Source of the DNA: JAIBBD01 sp041390685
GTDB taxonomy: Bacteria; Chloroflexota; Dehalococcoidia; UBA2979
Direction of reading: 5' to 3'
Assembly (NCBI GenBank): GCA_041390685.1
Contig: JAWKPL010000001.1
Span: 2,108,001 to 2,172,000, forward strand
Length of the DNA stretch: 64,000 nucleotides
The notes under the pieces were generated by a model. That model saw only the letters and a list, made by a program, of their open reading frames with translations, did not search any database and was not told the DNA's origin. The translations under genes were made by a program, and so were the position numbers. Positions 44,926 through 54,507 of the stretch are shown one piece after another (the first letter of the stretch is position 1; each line of letters opens with the position of its first letter).

Positions 44926-46260
44926 ATGTACCGGACCCGCGCCGTTGCTCGGACCGTCTTCCTCCTCGCTTCGGCCGCGGCGCTGGCCCTGACCCTGCTG
45001 GCCGCCGGGTGCTCCTCCTCCGAGGAGTCCCGGCCGCCGGCCGGCGACCCGCCCGCCCAAACCTCGACCGTCCTCGCCATGACCAACGACTCCATCGCCT
45101 TCTGGGAACGCCGCATCGAGGCCGACCCCTATGACTTCACTGCCTACAACAAGCTTGCCGGCCTCTACCTCCGCCGCGCCCGTCAGACCGGCGACGTGAC
45201 CGACTACTCCCGCGCACAGACAGCGCTCGAGGAGTCGCTGCGCATCCTCCCCAGCGGCAACGCCGATGCCCGGCTGCAGCTCGCGTTCGTCCGCGTCTCG
45301 CTCCACGACTTCCGAGGCGCCCTCGACCTCGCCGCCGAGGCGTTGCGGGACCTCCCCGGCGACCCCTACGGCCTCGGCATCGTCGGCGACGCACAGCTTG
45401 CGCTCGGCCGGTACGACGAGGCCGAGGCGACCTACCTCGAGATGGCGCAAGCCGCCCCCGGCCTGGGTTCCTTCAGCCGCCTCGCCGCGCTGTACGAGCT
45501 CCGTGGCGACCTGCCGCAGGCCGAGCGCAGCTGGCGCAACGCCATCGATGTGGACGGGGGCGCTCGCCCCGAGAACTCCGCGTGGGCGCGCTCAGAACTC
45601 GGCAACTTCTACCTCACTCATGGCCGCCTCGACCTCGCTGAGGACGCCTACGACCGCGCGCTCGAGGCCTATCCCGGCTACGTCGCCGCCCGCGCGGGCC
45701 AGGCGGCACTCGCCGCTGCCCGTCAGGACTACGACCGTGCCATCCCCCTCTACGAGGAGGTCATCGCGCGCCACCCCCTTCCTGACTACGTCATCGCCCT
45801 CGGCGATGTGTACGCCGCGAGCGGCCGCACCGCCGAAGCCGCGAGCCAGTACGCCCTCGTCGACGCGATCGACCAGCTCTATCGCGCCAGCGGCGTCAAC
45901 ACCGACCTCCAGACCGCGCTCTTCCTCGCCGATCAGGACCGCGACCTCGGCCGCGCCCTGCGCGCGGCCCGCGCCGCCGTCGAGGACCGCCCCGGCGTCG
46001 CATCCGCCGACGCCCTCGCTTGGGCGCTCTACAAGTCCGGCCGCCTCGAGGAAGCCCGCGCGCATGCCGAGGAGGCACTGCGCCTGGGCACCCAGCAGCC
46101 GCTCTTCCTCTACCACGCCGGCATGATCGCGGCCGCCCAGGGCGACGCTCCGGCGGCCCGCGACTACCTCGGTCGTGCCCTCGCCATCAACCCTCGCTTC
46201 CACGTCCTCCACGCCCGGGAAGCAGCCGCTATGCTTGGACAGCTCGGAGGTGCGCTGTGA
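44926..46260 (+). CDS. TPR-repeat lipoprotein
   Basis: This 444-residue protein has a signal peptide with lipobox LLAAGC (Cys near residue 28). About eight tetratricopeptide units follow (for example AQLALGRYDEAEATYLEMAQ and LGNFYLTHGRLDLAEDAYDRAL). It probably scaffolds protein contacts outside the membrane, perhaps between the DUF4331 protein and the transporter. GGAGGAAAGGA precedes the ATG; the stop overlaps the next start as GTGA. Confidence 0.88.
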   Translation: MYRTRAVARTVFLLASAAALALTLLAAGCSSSEESRPPAGDPPAQTSTVLAMTNDSIAFWERRIEADPYDFTAYNKLAGLYLRRARQTGDVTDYSRAQTALEESLRILPSGNADARLQLAFVRVSLHDFRGALDLAAEALRDLPGDPYGLGIVGDAQLALGRYDEAEATYLEMAQAAPGLGSFSRLAALYELRGDLPQAERSWRNAIDVDGGARPENSAWARSELGNFYLTHGRLDLAEDAYDRALEAYPGYVAARAGQAALAAARQDYDRAIPLYEEVIARHPLPDYVIALGDVYAASGRTAEAASQYALVDAIDQLYRASGVNTDLQTALFLADQDRDLGRALRAARAAVEDRPGVASADALAWALYKSGRLEEARAHAEEALRLGTQQPLFLYHAGMIAAAQGDAPAARDYLGRALAINPRFHVLHAREAAAMLGQLGGAL

Positions 46261-47810
46261 CAGGCCGCCGCTTCTCGTTCGCCGCCCTCCTCCTCGTCGC
46301 CGTGAGCGCGCTCCTTCCGCTCATCGCCGCTCCCCGGCACGCGGCCGCGCACCCGCTCGGGAACTTCACGGTGAATCGCTACGCTCGCCTCGATCTCTAC
46401 CGCGACGCCGTCGATGTCCATTACATCCTCGATTTCGCGGAGATCCCCGCGTTCCAGCTCCGCGAGGCCATCGACACCGACGACGACGGCGCCGTCTCCT
46501 CCGAGGAGATCGCGGCCTACCGCGTCCGAGCCGCGGCCGAGTTCGCGGACGGCATGCACGTGTGGCTCGCGGACCAGCGCGTCCCGCTCGTCCCGCTCTC
46601 CTCGGAGGCGGCGTTCTTCCCCGGCGAGGGCGGCCTCGACACCTTCCGCATCGCCGCGGTCTACCGTGCCACGCTGGCGCCCGTCGACGCTCCGCTGCCC
46701 GCCTCCTTCGAGGATCGCAACTACGCCGACCGCCTCGGGTGGAAAGAGACGGTCATCCGGCCCTCCGCGGGCGCGCTCGCGCGTGTCGCGGAGGAGCTGA
46801 CAGTCGATCTCTCCGACGGCCTCCGTACGTTCCCCGAGGACGCCCTGCGCTCCGCCCCCAACCGCCTCGCTGTCAGCTTCGAGTGGCAGCCGGGCACAGG
46901 CCTCGACGCCCCCGTGACCGCTGCCCCCCCGCCCGCAGCCGCCGACTCGGGTCGCGCCACCCGCTTCGATGCCCTCCTCACTCATCGAGGCTCATGGTCC
47001 GTCCTGGTCGCCAGCCTCGCCGCCGCGTTCGGCTTCGGCATGCTGCACGCGCTCGGCCCTGGTCACGGAAAGACCGTCGTCGCCGCCTATCTGGTCGGCA
47101 GTCGCGGCACCGTCCGCCACGCGTTTGCCCTCGGCCTCACCGTCACCGCGACCCACACTTCGATGGTCTATCTGCTCGGGTTCGTCACCATCGCCGCGTC
47201 TGCCTTCATCGTCCCCGAGCGCCTCTACCTCTACCTGGGCCTCGCTTCCGGCATCGGTGTTGTCGTCATGGGGGTCGTCCTCTTCGCAGCGCGGCTGCGT
47301 CGCGTCCGCCCTGCCGAGGGCGAGCACCGCCACGGCTGGTTCGGCCGCCCACACTCGCACGCTCCGGCCGCCGTCGAGGAGCATGAATACGACCATCCCC
47401 ACCCTCACGAGGATCACCACGCCCACCCGCATTCTCATCCCCACACTGACGCGGGTGTGCAGCCCCCGCGCGTCACCTGGCGCGGGCTGCTCACGCTTGG
47501 CGTCATCGGTGGCCTGCTTCCCTGTCCCTCGGCGCTCCTCGTGATGCTTGCCGCCATCTCGCTCGGCCAGGTGCTCTACGGCATGCTCCTCATCGTCGCC
47601 TTCAGCCTCGGCCTCGCCGGGGTCCTCACCGCCATCGGCATCAGTCTGGTCCTGGGCAAGCACCTGTCGAGGCTGCTCCCGACTGGCGCCCTCACACGTC
47701 ACGCGTCCGCCGCCCGCGCCCTCGCCTACCTCCCCGCGCTGAGCGCCCTCGGCATCGCGCTGGCGGGTCTGCTGATGACCTATCAGGCGGTGCATCAGTT
47801 CGGCGTCTGA
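46257..47810 (+). CDS. NicO-family nickel/cobalt exporter with EF-hand-bearing N-terminal domain
   Basis: This is a 517-residue protein. A signal peptide leads to an extracytoplasmic domain (about 30-215) containing the EF-hand loop DTDDDGAVSSEE. A NicO/RcnA-type transporter follows: HALGPGHGKTVVAAYLVG, ATHTSMVYLLGF, a His-rich cytoplasmic loop around HEYDHPHPHEDHHAHPH and GLLPCPSALLVM. It is likely to export Ni or Co, or a related divalent metal, with the His loop as metal sensor or buffer. The GTG start overlaps the TPR gene stop (GTGA). Confidence 0.85.
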   Translation: MTGRRFSFAALLLVAVSALLPLIAAPRHAAAHPLGNFTVNRYARLDLYRDAVDVHYILDFAEIPAFQLREAIDTDDDGAVSSEEIAAYRVRAAAEFADGMHVWLADQRVPLVPLSSEAAFFPGEGGLDTFRIAAVYRATLAPVDAPLPASFEDRNYADRLGWKETVIRPSAGALARVAEELTVDLSDGLRTFPEDALRSAPNRLAVSFEWQPGTGLDAPVTAAPPPAAADSGRATRFDALLTHRGSWSVLVASLAAAFGFGMLHALGPGHGKTVVAAYLVGSRGTVRHAFALGLTVTATHTSMVYLLGFVTIAASAFIVPERLYLYLGLASGIGVVVMGVVLFAARLRRVRPAEGEHRHGWFGRPHSHAPAAVEEHEYDHPHPHEDHHAHPHSHPHTDAGVQPPRVTWRGLLTLGVIGGLLPCPSALLVMLAAISLGQVLYGMLLIVAFSLGLAGVLTAIGISLVLGKHLSRLLPTGALTRHASAARALAYLPALSALGIALAGLLMTYQAVHQFGV

Positions 47811-47911
47811 GCGCTCGCCCTTCGACGCACGTCCGGACGCCCGACATGTGGCAACATCGATGTCGGGCGTTCGCACCGCTCGCAGCCGTCAATACACCGG
47901 ATAGGAGACCC

Positions 47912-48403
47912 GTGAAGCTCAGCCCGGCCCTGCAGCAGGCCTACAACGACCAGATCAACCTCGAGTACGCGTCGATGTACGCCTATGCGCAGCTCTCCGC
48001 GTACTGCGCGGAACGCAACCTCCCCGGCTTCGCGCACTGGATGCGCGTGCAGGCTGCTGAGGAGCACGAGCACGCGCTGAAGTTCACCGACTTCCTCCTC
48101 GACCGCGGCGGCTCCCTCACCCTCCAGCCCGTCGCCGCCCCGAGCACCAGCTTCAACTCCGCCCTCGCGGCCTTCGAGCTCGCCCTCTCACACGAGGAGC
48201 ACGTCTCGGCCGCGATCCAGGCCCTGTACACGAGCGCGGAGGCCGAGCGCGACTACGCCTCCTACCCGCTCCTCCAGTGGTTCATCGCCGAGCAGATCGA
48301 GGAGGAGAGCAGCGTCGGCCTCATCGTCGAGCGCCTGCGCATGGCCGGCGACAACTCCAGCGCCATCCTCATGCTCGACCGCGAGCTCGCCGCTCGCCAG
48401 TAG
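47912..48403 (+). CDS. ftnA: Ferritin (FtnA type)
   Basis: This 163-residue four-helix ferritin has diiron ligands in QINLEYASMYAY, AAEEHEHALKF, the SHEEHVSAAI helix and QWFIAEQIEEE. It stores iron as ferric mineral and protects against Fenton chemistry. GTG 47912 follows ATAGGAGA. It lies after the metal-exporter operon and before a large terminator, fitting a metal-homeostasis neighbourhood. Confidence 0.93.
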   Translation: MKLSPALQQAYNDQINLEYASMYAYAQLSAYCAERNLPGFAHWMRVQAAEEHEHALKFTDFLLDRGGSLTLQPVAAPSTSFNSALAAFELALSHEEHVSAAIQALYTSAEAERDYASYPLLQWFIAEQIEEESSVGLIVERLRMAGDNSSAILMLDRELAARQ

Positions 48404-48430
48404 CCGCCACGCCCCGCGCGGAGTCCTTCG

Positions 48431-48476
48431 GGAACCCCAGCCCCCTCCCCGGAACGGGGCAGGGGGCTGGGGTTCC
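48431..48476. terminator. Large hairpin terminator between convergent genes
   Basis: GGAACCCCAGCCCCCT pairs with AGGGGGCTGGGGTTCC (16 bp), with an inner CCCC/GGGG stem around GGAAC. It serves the ferritin gene and the convergent substrate-binding-protein gene. Confidence 0.8.
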
Positions 48477-48499
48477 GCCTTCCGGGGAACGGTCGATCC

Positions 48500-49579
48500 C
48501 TAGAGGATCACGAGGCCCGCCGCCTCGATCTCGCTCTCCGGCACCGACCAGCCCAGCCGCTCGATCGCCCCGAGGTTGAACGCCGTCTCCACCAGCTTCG
48601 GGTCCACGATTGCGACCTGCCCCGGGTCGCCGCCCCGGAGGATCCCCGCGCCGATCCGTCCCGCGGCGGCGCCGTGCTGCATCCCGGAGTTCCCCACCGC
48701 CATCGGCATCCCGTCGCGCGCCCAGTCCGTGAGCAGCCCCACCACGGGCTTCGAGGAGTTCGCGAGTGTCCACTCAAGCACCGTCGCCGGCGGGACGATC
48801 TGCCCGTTCGCGTCCGTCAGTCCGTGGTAGTTCAGCAGGCCGATCACGTCCGCGCCGCCGGCTGCGGCCGTCACCCCCTGCTGCCACTCTGCGAACGTCC
48901 CCGCCTGTGTCCACCCCGTCACCCGCACCGGCGTCTGGAGCCCTCCGGGGTACGTCGAGCCGTAGTCGCGGATCGCCGCGCCTGAGCTCGCGCTCCCGTC
49001 CGCCAGCAGCGCCGCCTGCGCCGCCGTCGGGAATACTCGCCGCACCGCCGCCATGGTTTCGGCCACCGGGATCCGTTCGAGCAGCCCCGTGATCCGGCCA
49101 CCAGGGCGCTGCAGGCTCTCGATCGGTTCATACACGCTCGGGTCGATGTTGCTCCCCGAGAAGACGAACGCCACCTCCGAGGTCGGGTGCTCCTCCACCC
49201 ATGCCACGGCCACGTCGCGCAACGCCACATCGTCCGTCACGAACACGAGCGTCGGCTCGTACTCCTCGATCAGCCGTCGGGCCTCCGAGGCCCGCTCCGC
49301 GGTCTGCTCCGCGGTCGTATACGTGATGCGCGTGTCCATGAAGAACGTCCGCAGCTCGTACTCGCGCCCCTCGTGCATCCCCGCCTCGCGCAGCCCCTCG
49401 ACGATCCCCCGCCCTTGCTCCGAGGTCCATCGGAACCCCTCGTCGTAGGAGTGCACCACCAGCACCCGCTGCCGCTCGGGGAACGGGTTCGCCGTGTCCG
49501 GCGTCCCCTCATCCGCACACGCGATGAATAGGGCCGGCAGCACGAACACCAACCCGAGGATCAACTGGCGTAACGACAT
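48500..49579 (-). CDS. ABC-type substrate-binding lipoprotein (PF04392-like)
   Basis: This is a 359-residue protein. The signal peptide ends in lipobox LFIAC, and the protein then begins RVLVVHSYDEGFRWTSEQGRG, with the alternating Rossmann halves typical of periplasmic-binding-protein fold I (FVTDDVALRDVA, VIGLLNYHGLTD, KPVVGLLTDWARDG). Related proteins sense or bind amino acids or purines. No permease or ATPase gene is adjacent, so it may be a sensor component. AAGGTGG lies five bases before the ATG. Confidence 0.8.
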   Translation of the reverse strand: MSLRQLILGLVFVLPALFIACADEGTPDTANPFPERQRVLVVHSYDEGFRWTSEQGRGIVEGLREAGMHEGREYELRTFFMDTRITYTTAEQTAERASEARRLIEEYEPTLVFVTDDVALRDVAVAWVEEHPTSEVAFVFSGSNIDPSVYEPIESLQRPGGRITGLLERIPVAETMAAVRRVFPTAAQAALLADGSASSGAAIRDYGSTYPGGLQTPVRVTGWTQAGTFAEWQQGVTAAAGGADVIGLLNYHGLTDANGQIVPPATVLEWTLANSSKPVVGLLTDWARDGMPMAVGNSGMQHGAAAGRIGAGILRGGDPGQVAIVDPKLVETAFNLGAIERLGWSVPESEIEAAGLVIL

Positions 49580-49662
49580 ACGGACCACCTTACTCACTCC
49601 GGCGGCGATGGAAGCACAGTAAGGCGTTGCCGTCGACCTGCTTCCCCACGCGCAACCCCGAG

Positions 49663-49693
49663 TTGACCGATACCTCGTAGTGCGATGTATAGT
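49663..49693 (+). promoter_or_regulatory. padR promoter, leaderless arrangement
   Basis: TTGACC (49663-49668) and TATAGT (49688-49693, spacer 19) end 6 bases before the padR ATG. A PadR dimer could bind the ATGTAT region here for autoregulation; no full palindrome is evident. Confidence 0.5.
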
Positions 49694-49699
49694 GGAGCA

Positions 49700-50089
49700 A
49701 TGGAAGCAGGCGGCGACACGCGCATCGGCAAGGACCTCGTGGCGGCCTCCGCGATTCCGCTCGTGCTCTCCATCCTCGAGGAGGGCGAGAGCTACGGGTA
49801 CGCCATCCTCAAGCGCATCGGCGAGCTGTCCGGCGGTGGTATGCACTGGACCGACGGCATGCTCTACCCGCTCCTCCACCGCCTCGACCGGCTCGGCTAC
49901 ATCGAGGCGAGGTGGGACGCCCCGGACGGAGCGCGCCGCCGCCGCTACTACAGCATCACCCCCCGCGGCCGCGAGGCGCTCCTCGAACAGCGCCGCCAGT
50001 GGGAGGTCGTCGCGGGCGCGCTCCAGAACGCCTGGCAGGCCCTCCAGTTGCCAGCGGTCGCCCCGCAGCCGCGGGCGGTCGAGGGCTAA
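49700..50089 (+). CDS. PadR-family transcriptional regulator
   Basis: This is a 129-residue winged-helix repressor: IPLVLSILEEGESYGYAILKRIGEL, the recognition region GMLYPLLHRLDRLGYIEARW and the wing RRRRYYSITPRGREAL. PadR proteins repress until a phenolic or envelope-stress ligand binds. It is followed after 6 bases by a permease-prefix membrane protein, the usual PadR partner. The start is ATG 49700 rather than the GTG-type start at 49685, given the -10 placement. Confidence 0.9.
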   Translation: MEAGGDTRIGKDLVAASAIPLVLSILEEGESYGYAILKRIGELSGGGMHWTDGMLYPLLHRLDRLGYIEARWDAPDGARRRRYYSITPRGREALLEQRRQWEVVAGALQNAWQALQLPAVAPQPRAVEG

Positions 50090-50095
50090 CCGCGC

Positions 50096-51481
50096 ATGCA
50101 GCACGCCATGGATCCGCTCATCGAAGGACAGATCCGCGAGTGGCGGTCGTACCTCCTCCGTCGCCGCACCGTCAACCACACCGACGTCGACGAGCTCGAG
50201 GACCACCTGCGCTCCGAGATGTCGGAGCTCGGCGCGGCCGGCCTTACCGAGGACGAGTCCTTCCTCGTCGCCATCAAGCGCCTCGGCGGCATCCACGAGC
50301 TGTCCCGCGAGTTCGCCCGGGAGCGCTCGAGCCGTCTGTGGAAGCAGCTCGTCCTCGCGGGTGACACGGTCCGCGACCGGACTGCCGCCGAGCATCGAGG
50401 GCTCGCCGTCACCATCGGCTTCGCCATCGCTGCCGCCCTGGCGTTTAAGCTGCCCGCCCTGTTCGGGCTGAATCCGTTCGAGGACGGCGCGACCGACGCC
50501 GATGCCTCGTTCTACGCCCGCAACGCGTCCTTGTTGGCGCTGCCGTTCCTTATCGGTTTCCTCGCCTGGAAGCGTACGCTGCCCGCCCGCGTCATCGCGC
50601 TCCTGGCCGTCCCGTTCGTTGCCGCCGCGGTCGTCGTGAATGCCTTACCGCTCGACCGGGGTGGCGACACCGAGGCGCTCACGGCCATCCACCTGCCGAT
50701 CCTCCTCTGGCTGGTCGCGGGCGTCGCCTACCTCGGCGGCGCCTGGCGAGGCGACGCCCCGCGCATGGACTTCGTCCGCTTCACCGGCGAGTGGTTCATC
50801 TACTACACGCTCATCGCCCTCGGAGGCGGCGTGCTCAGCGGCCTCACCATCGGCCTCTTCGCCGCGATGGACATCGATGTCGAGCCGCTCGTCGCCTCCT
50901 GGGTGCTGCCCTGCGGCGCCGTCGGAGCCGTCCTCGTCGTCGCCTGGCTCGTCGAGGCGAAACAGAGCGTCATCGAGAACATGGCGCCCGTGCTCACCGC
51001 CGTCTTCACGCCGCTCTTCGCCCTCATGCTCCTCGCCGCGATTGTCGGCATGGCCGTCACCGGCAGCTTCATCGACGCGGACCGCGAGGTGCTCATCCTC
51101 TTCGACCTGCTCCTCGTGGTCGTGGTGGGCCTCGTCCTCTACTCCATCTCCGCCCGCGACTCAGATGCGACGCCCACGCTCATGGACGCGTTCCAGCTCG
51201 TCCTCGTCGTGAGCGCCCTGCTCATCGACCTGCTCGCCCTCGCCGCCATCCTCAGCCGCATCACCGAGTTCGGCTGGACCCCGAACCGCACCGCCGGCCT
51301 CGGACTCAACGTCGTCCTGATGGCGAACCTCGCCTGGTCCGCCCGGCTCCTCGCCGCCTTCCTCCGAGGCACCCGCCCCTTCACCGACCTCGAGCGCTGG
51401 CAGACCGCCTACATCCCCGTCTACGCGCTCTGGGCGGGCGTCGTTGTGGTCGCATTTCCCCCGCTGTTCGGCTTCGCGTAG
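50096..51481 (+). CDS. Permease-prefix-domain membrane protein
   Basis: This is a 461-residue protein. The N-terminal ~80 residues form a permease prefix domain (REWRSYLLRRRTVNHTDVDELEDHLRSEM), a soluble helical module that commonly accompanies PadR regulators. About ten transmembrane helices follow without ATPase or transporter motifs, resembling DUF4153-type proteins. It probably acts in sensing or envelope stress with the PadR protein encoded 6 bases upstream. An alternative ATG lies four codons in. Confidence 0.78.
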   Translation: MQHAMDPLIEGQIREWRSYLLRRRTVNHTDVDELEDHLRSEMSELGAAGLTEDESFLVAIKRLGGIHELSREFARERSSRLWKQLVLAGDTVRDRTAAEHRGLAVTIGFAIAAALAFKLPALFGLNPFEDGATDADASFYARNASLLALPFLIGFLAWKRTLPARVIALLAVPFVAAAVVVNALPLDRGGDTEALTAIHLPILLWLVAGVAYLGGAWRGDAPRMDFVRFTGEWFIYYTLIALGGGVLSGLTIGLFAAMDIDVEPLVASWVLPCGAVGAVLVVAWLVEAKQSVIENMAPVLTAVFTPLFALMLLAAIVGMAVTGSFIDADREVLILFDLLLVVVVGLVLYSISARDSDATPTLMDAFQLVLVVSALLIDLLALAAILSRITEFGWTPNRTAGLGLNVVLMANLAWSARLLAAFLRGTRPFTDLERWQTAYIPVYALWAGVVVVAFPPLFGFA

Positions 51482-51663
51482 CGACTCGTCCCCGGCTTCG
51501 CCTCGGGGCGTTTCCCAGCTGCGTGCCGGACGCGATGTGCGGACCCTGACCGATCCAGGTCTGCCCCCTGGCCGGCTCGGGGGGCGGTGGTGGGGGTTCC
51601 GGTTGTGGCTCGGGTGGCCGGGCCCGCAGAGTGAGCCCCGAGGGGCATAACCGCCCGCCCTGC

Positions 51664-51669
51664 TATCCT
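51664..51669 (+). promoter_or_regulatory. Extended -10 element of a leaderless prfA transcript
   Basis: TGCTATCCT provides TG-n-TATCCT ending 6 bases before the prfA ATG, with no ribosome-binding site between them. The gap upstream (51482-51663) contains two short GC hairpins (CCCCG/CGGGG near 51491; GCCCC-GA-GGGGC near 51632) and no gene. Confidence 0.5.
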
Positions 51670-51675
51670 GACTCC

Positions 51676-52740
<1,065 letters not shown>

Positions 52741-52775
52741 GCTAAGCCGCCGGCTATCGACGTTCGGGACACGGG

Positions 52776-53603
52776 ATGGAAGGGCGCTCTGTGCTGACCT
52801 TCAACGACATTCTTCGGGCAGAGTCTATCGACCCCTCAGTCGTGAGGCTCCTTCGGCACCAGGACGGGAGATTGAGGCGAGGGGCCATTTACGCCGCATG
52901 GAAGAGACGTGATGGAGCGTTCGAGGCCTATCAACGCATCCAGAGACGCGACCGCTTCCGAGTGGGCGACCTACTTGCGAGCTTCGTTGTCACCCTCGAC
53001 TCGTCGACTCTCCTCGCGGGACTATACGCAGTTCGCGCGGCGGCGGTCTGTCCTGAAGGCACGGTCGATCCGTTACTTGGAACTGACGCCAGCGGATTCC
53101 AACTGTATGAACTCGAATACGACGAGCGGCTGAGTCCATACGAAGGCAGGCTGCGGATCGAATGGGGGGCGGGCACGCGCGCTTGGGTTCAAAGGGCATC
53201 GAAGAGAGAGAAGCCGGTCACTGAGATTCGCGACGACTACCTCCCGTGGCCCGGTTTCGAAAAATTCATCTGGGATACTGATGACCTTGACGGGCTCTAC
53301 CCAAATTGGGCTGAGATTCTCCAGACTGTAAAGGGCGTCTACCTGCTTGTGGACAAGGGATCTGGAAGATCGTACGTGGGATCAGCCACGGGATTGGACA
53401 ACCTGTACGGTCGTCTCATGAGCTACGCCAATGGCGGCTCAGGAGGCAACGTCGAGCTGCAGGCGGCTGGAACTAGGAACTACCAAGTCAGCTTGCTCGA
53501 GGCCGTTCCGATGCCGACCTCTGACGAACGGATCCTCGACATGGAGACTGCCTGGAAGCAGAAGCTCCTGAGTCGACGACCCTTTGGGTTGAACGCGAAC
53601 TAG
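52776..53603 (+). CDS. GIY-YIG nuclease-family protein, lower GC, inserted between prfA and prmC
   Basis: This is a 275-residue protein. The C-terminal GIY-YIG domain reads GVYLLVDKGSGRSYVGSATG, with catalytic Arg in LYGRLMSYAN and Glu in DERILDMETAWKQKL. The N-terminal 175 residues are an unrecognised DNA- or partner-binding part. Base composition is clearly less GC-rich (near 57% by eye), suggesting recent transfer. GTG 52791 after GGAAGGG is an alternative start. It may be a restriction-like or homing nuclease; no methylase is nearby. Confidence 0.8.
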   Translation: MEGRSVLTFNDILRAESIDPSVVRLLRHQDGRLRRGAIYAAWKRRDGAFEAYQRIQRRDRFRVGDLLASFVVTLDSSTLLAGLYAVRAAAVCPEGTVDPLLGTDASGFQLYELEYDERLSPYEGRLRIEWGAGTRAWVQRASKREKPVTEIRDDYLPWPGFEKFIWDTDDLDGLYPNWAEILQTVKGVYLLVDKGSGRSYVGSATGLDNLYGRLMSYANGGSGGNVELQAAGTRNYQVSLLEAVPMPTSDERILDMETAWKQKLLSRRPFGLNAN

Positions 53604-53617
53604 TTCCACCACCCTCC

Positions 53618-54490
53618 GTGAGCGTCCGCCACCTCCTCCACGAAGCCGCCCGCCGCCTCCTCGACGCCGGGTGCGACGACACCCTCGACGAAGCCCGCCT
53701 CGAGGTCGAACTCCTCTACGGTGAAGCCGCCGGCCTCGACCGCGCGCAGGTCCTCGCCGCCGGCGCCCTCGAACCACCTCCCGAGGCCGCCGCCCGCTTC
53801 GAGGCGCTGCTCGCCCGCCGCCTCGGCCATGAGCCGCTCGCCTACATCCTCGGCCGCCGCGAATGCTACGGCCTGACCTTTGAGGTCGCCCCCGGCGTCC
53901 TCATCCCCCGACCCGACACTGAAACCCTCATCGAAGCCGCCCTCGAGGCCGTCCGCGTGCACCCCCGTGTCCGCCGTGTGGTGAACGTCGTCGATGTCGG
54001 GACTGGCTCCGGCGTCATCGCCCTCGCCGTCGCCCGCCACGCCCCCACCGCGAAGGTCTACGCCCTCGACGCCTCCACCGAAGCGCTCGCCATCGCTGGC
54101 CGGAACCGCCGCCGCCTCGGTCTGACCGACCGCGTCGTGCTCCTCGCCGGCGACCTCCTCGAGGCGCTTCCCGTCCCCGCCGACGTCATCGTCGCCAATC
54201 TTCCCTACATCCCCACCGCCGAGGTCGATCGCCTGGCCCCCGAGGTGCGCGACTGGGAACCCCGCGCCGCCCTCGACGGCGGCCCCGACGGCCTCGACGT
54301 CATCCGCGCCCTCATCGCCCAGCTCCCCGCCCGCCTCGCGAAGCCGGGCGCCGTCCTCCTCGAAGTCGGCCACGACCAGGCCCCCGAGGTTGCTCGCCTC
54401 CTCGAGGCCCGGCTCGACGCTCCCGCACGTCTGCACCACGACCTCGCCGGCATCGCCCGCGTCGTCGAGGTGCGCCTCGGGTACGACTGA
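53618..54490 (+). CDS. prmC: Release factor glutamine methyltransferase
   Basis: This 290-residue enzyme has a helical N-terminal domain and a Rossmann methyltransferase: VVDVGTGSGVIALAVA binds S-adenosylmethionine, and the active-site loop is NLPY (VANLPYIP) rather than the usual NPPY, a variant also found in other Chloroflexota. It methylates the Gln of the GGQ motif in RF1 and RF2. The GTG at 53618 lies 14 bases after the GIY-YIG gene. Confidence 0.92.
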   Translation: MSVRHLLHEAARRLLDAGCDDTLDEARLEVELLYGEAAGLDRAQVLAAGALEPPPEAAARFEALLARRLGHEPLAYILGRRECYGLTFEVAPGVLIPRPDTETLIEAALEAVRVHPRVRRVVNVVDVGTGSGVIALAVARHAPTAKVYALDASTEALAIAGRNRRRLGLTDRVVLLAGDLLEALPVPADVIVANLPYIPTAEVDRLAPEVRDWEPRAALDGGPDGLDVIRALIAQLPARLAKPGAVLLEVGHDQAPEVARLLEARLDAPARLHHDLAGIARVVEVRLGYD

Positions 54491-54507
54491 GCGACGCTGG
54501 ATCCACG

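Noticed and set aside
53618..54490. PrmC NLPY instead of NPPY as a broken enzyme
   Set aside because: NLPY is a tolerated variant in Chloroflexota PrmC and the rest of the protein is intact.
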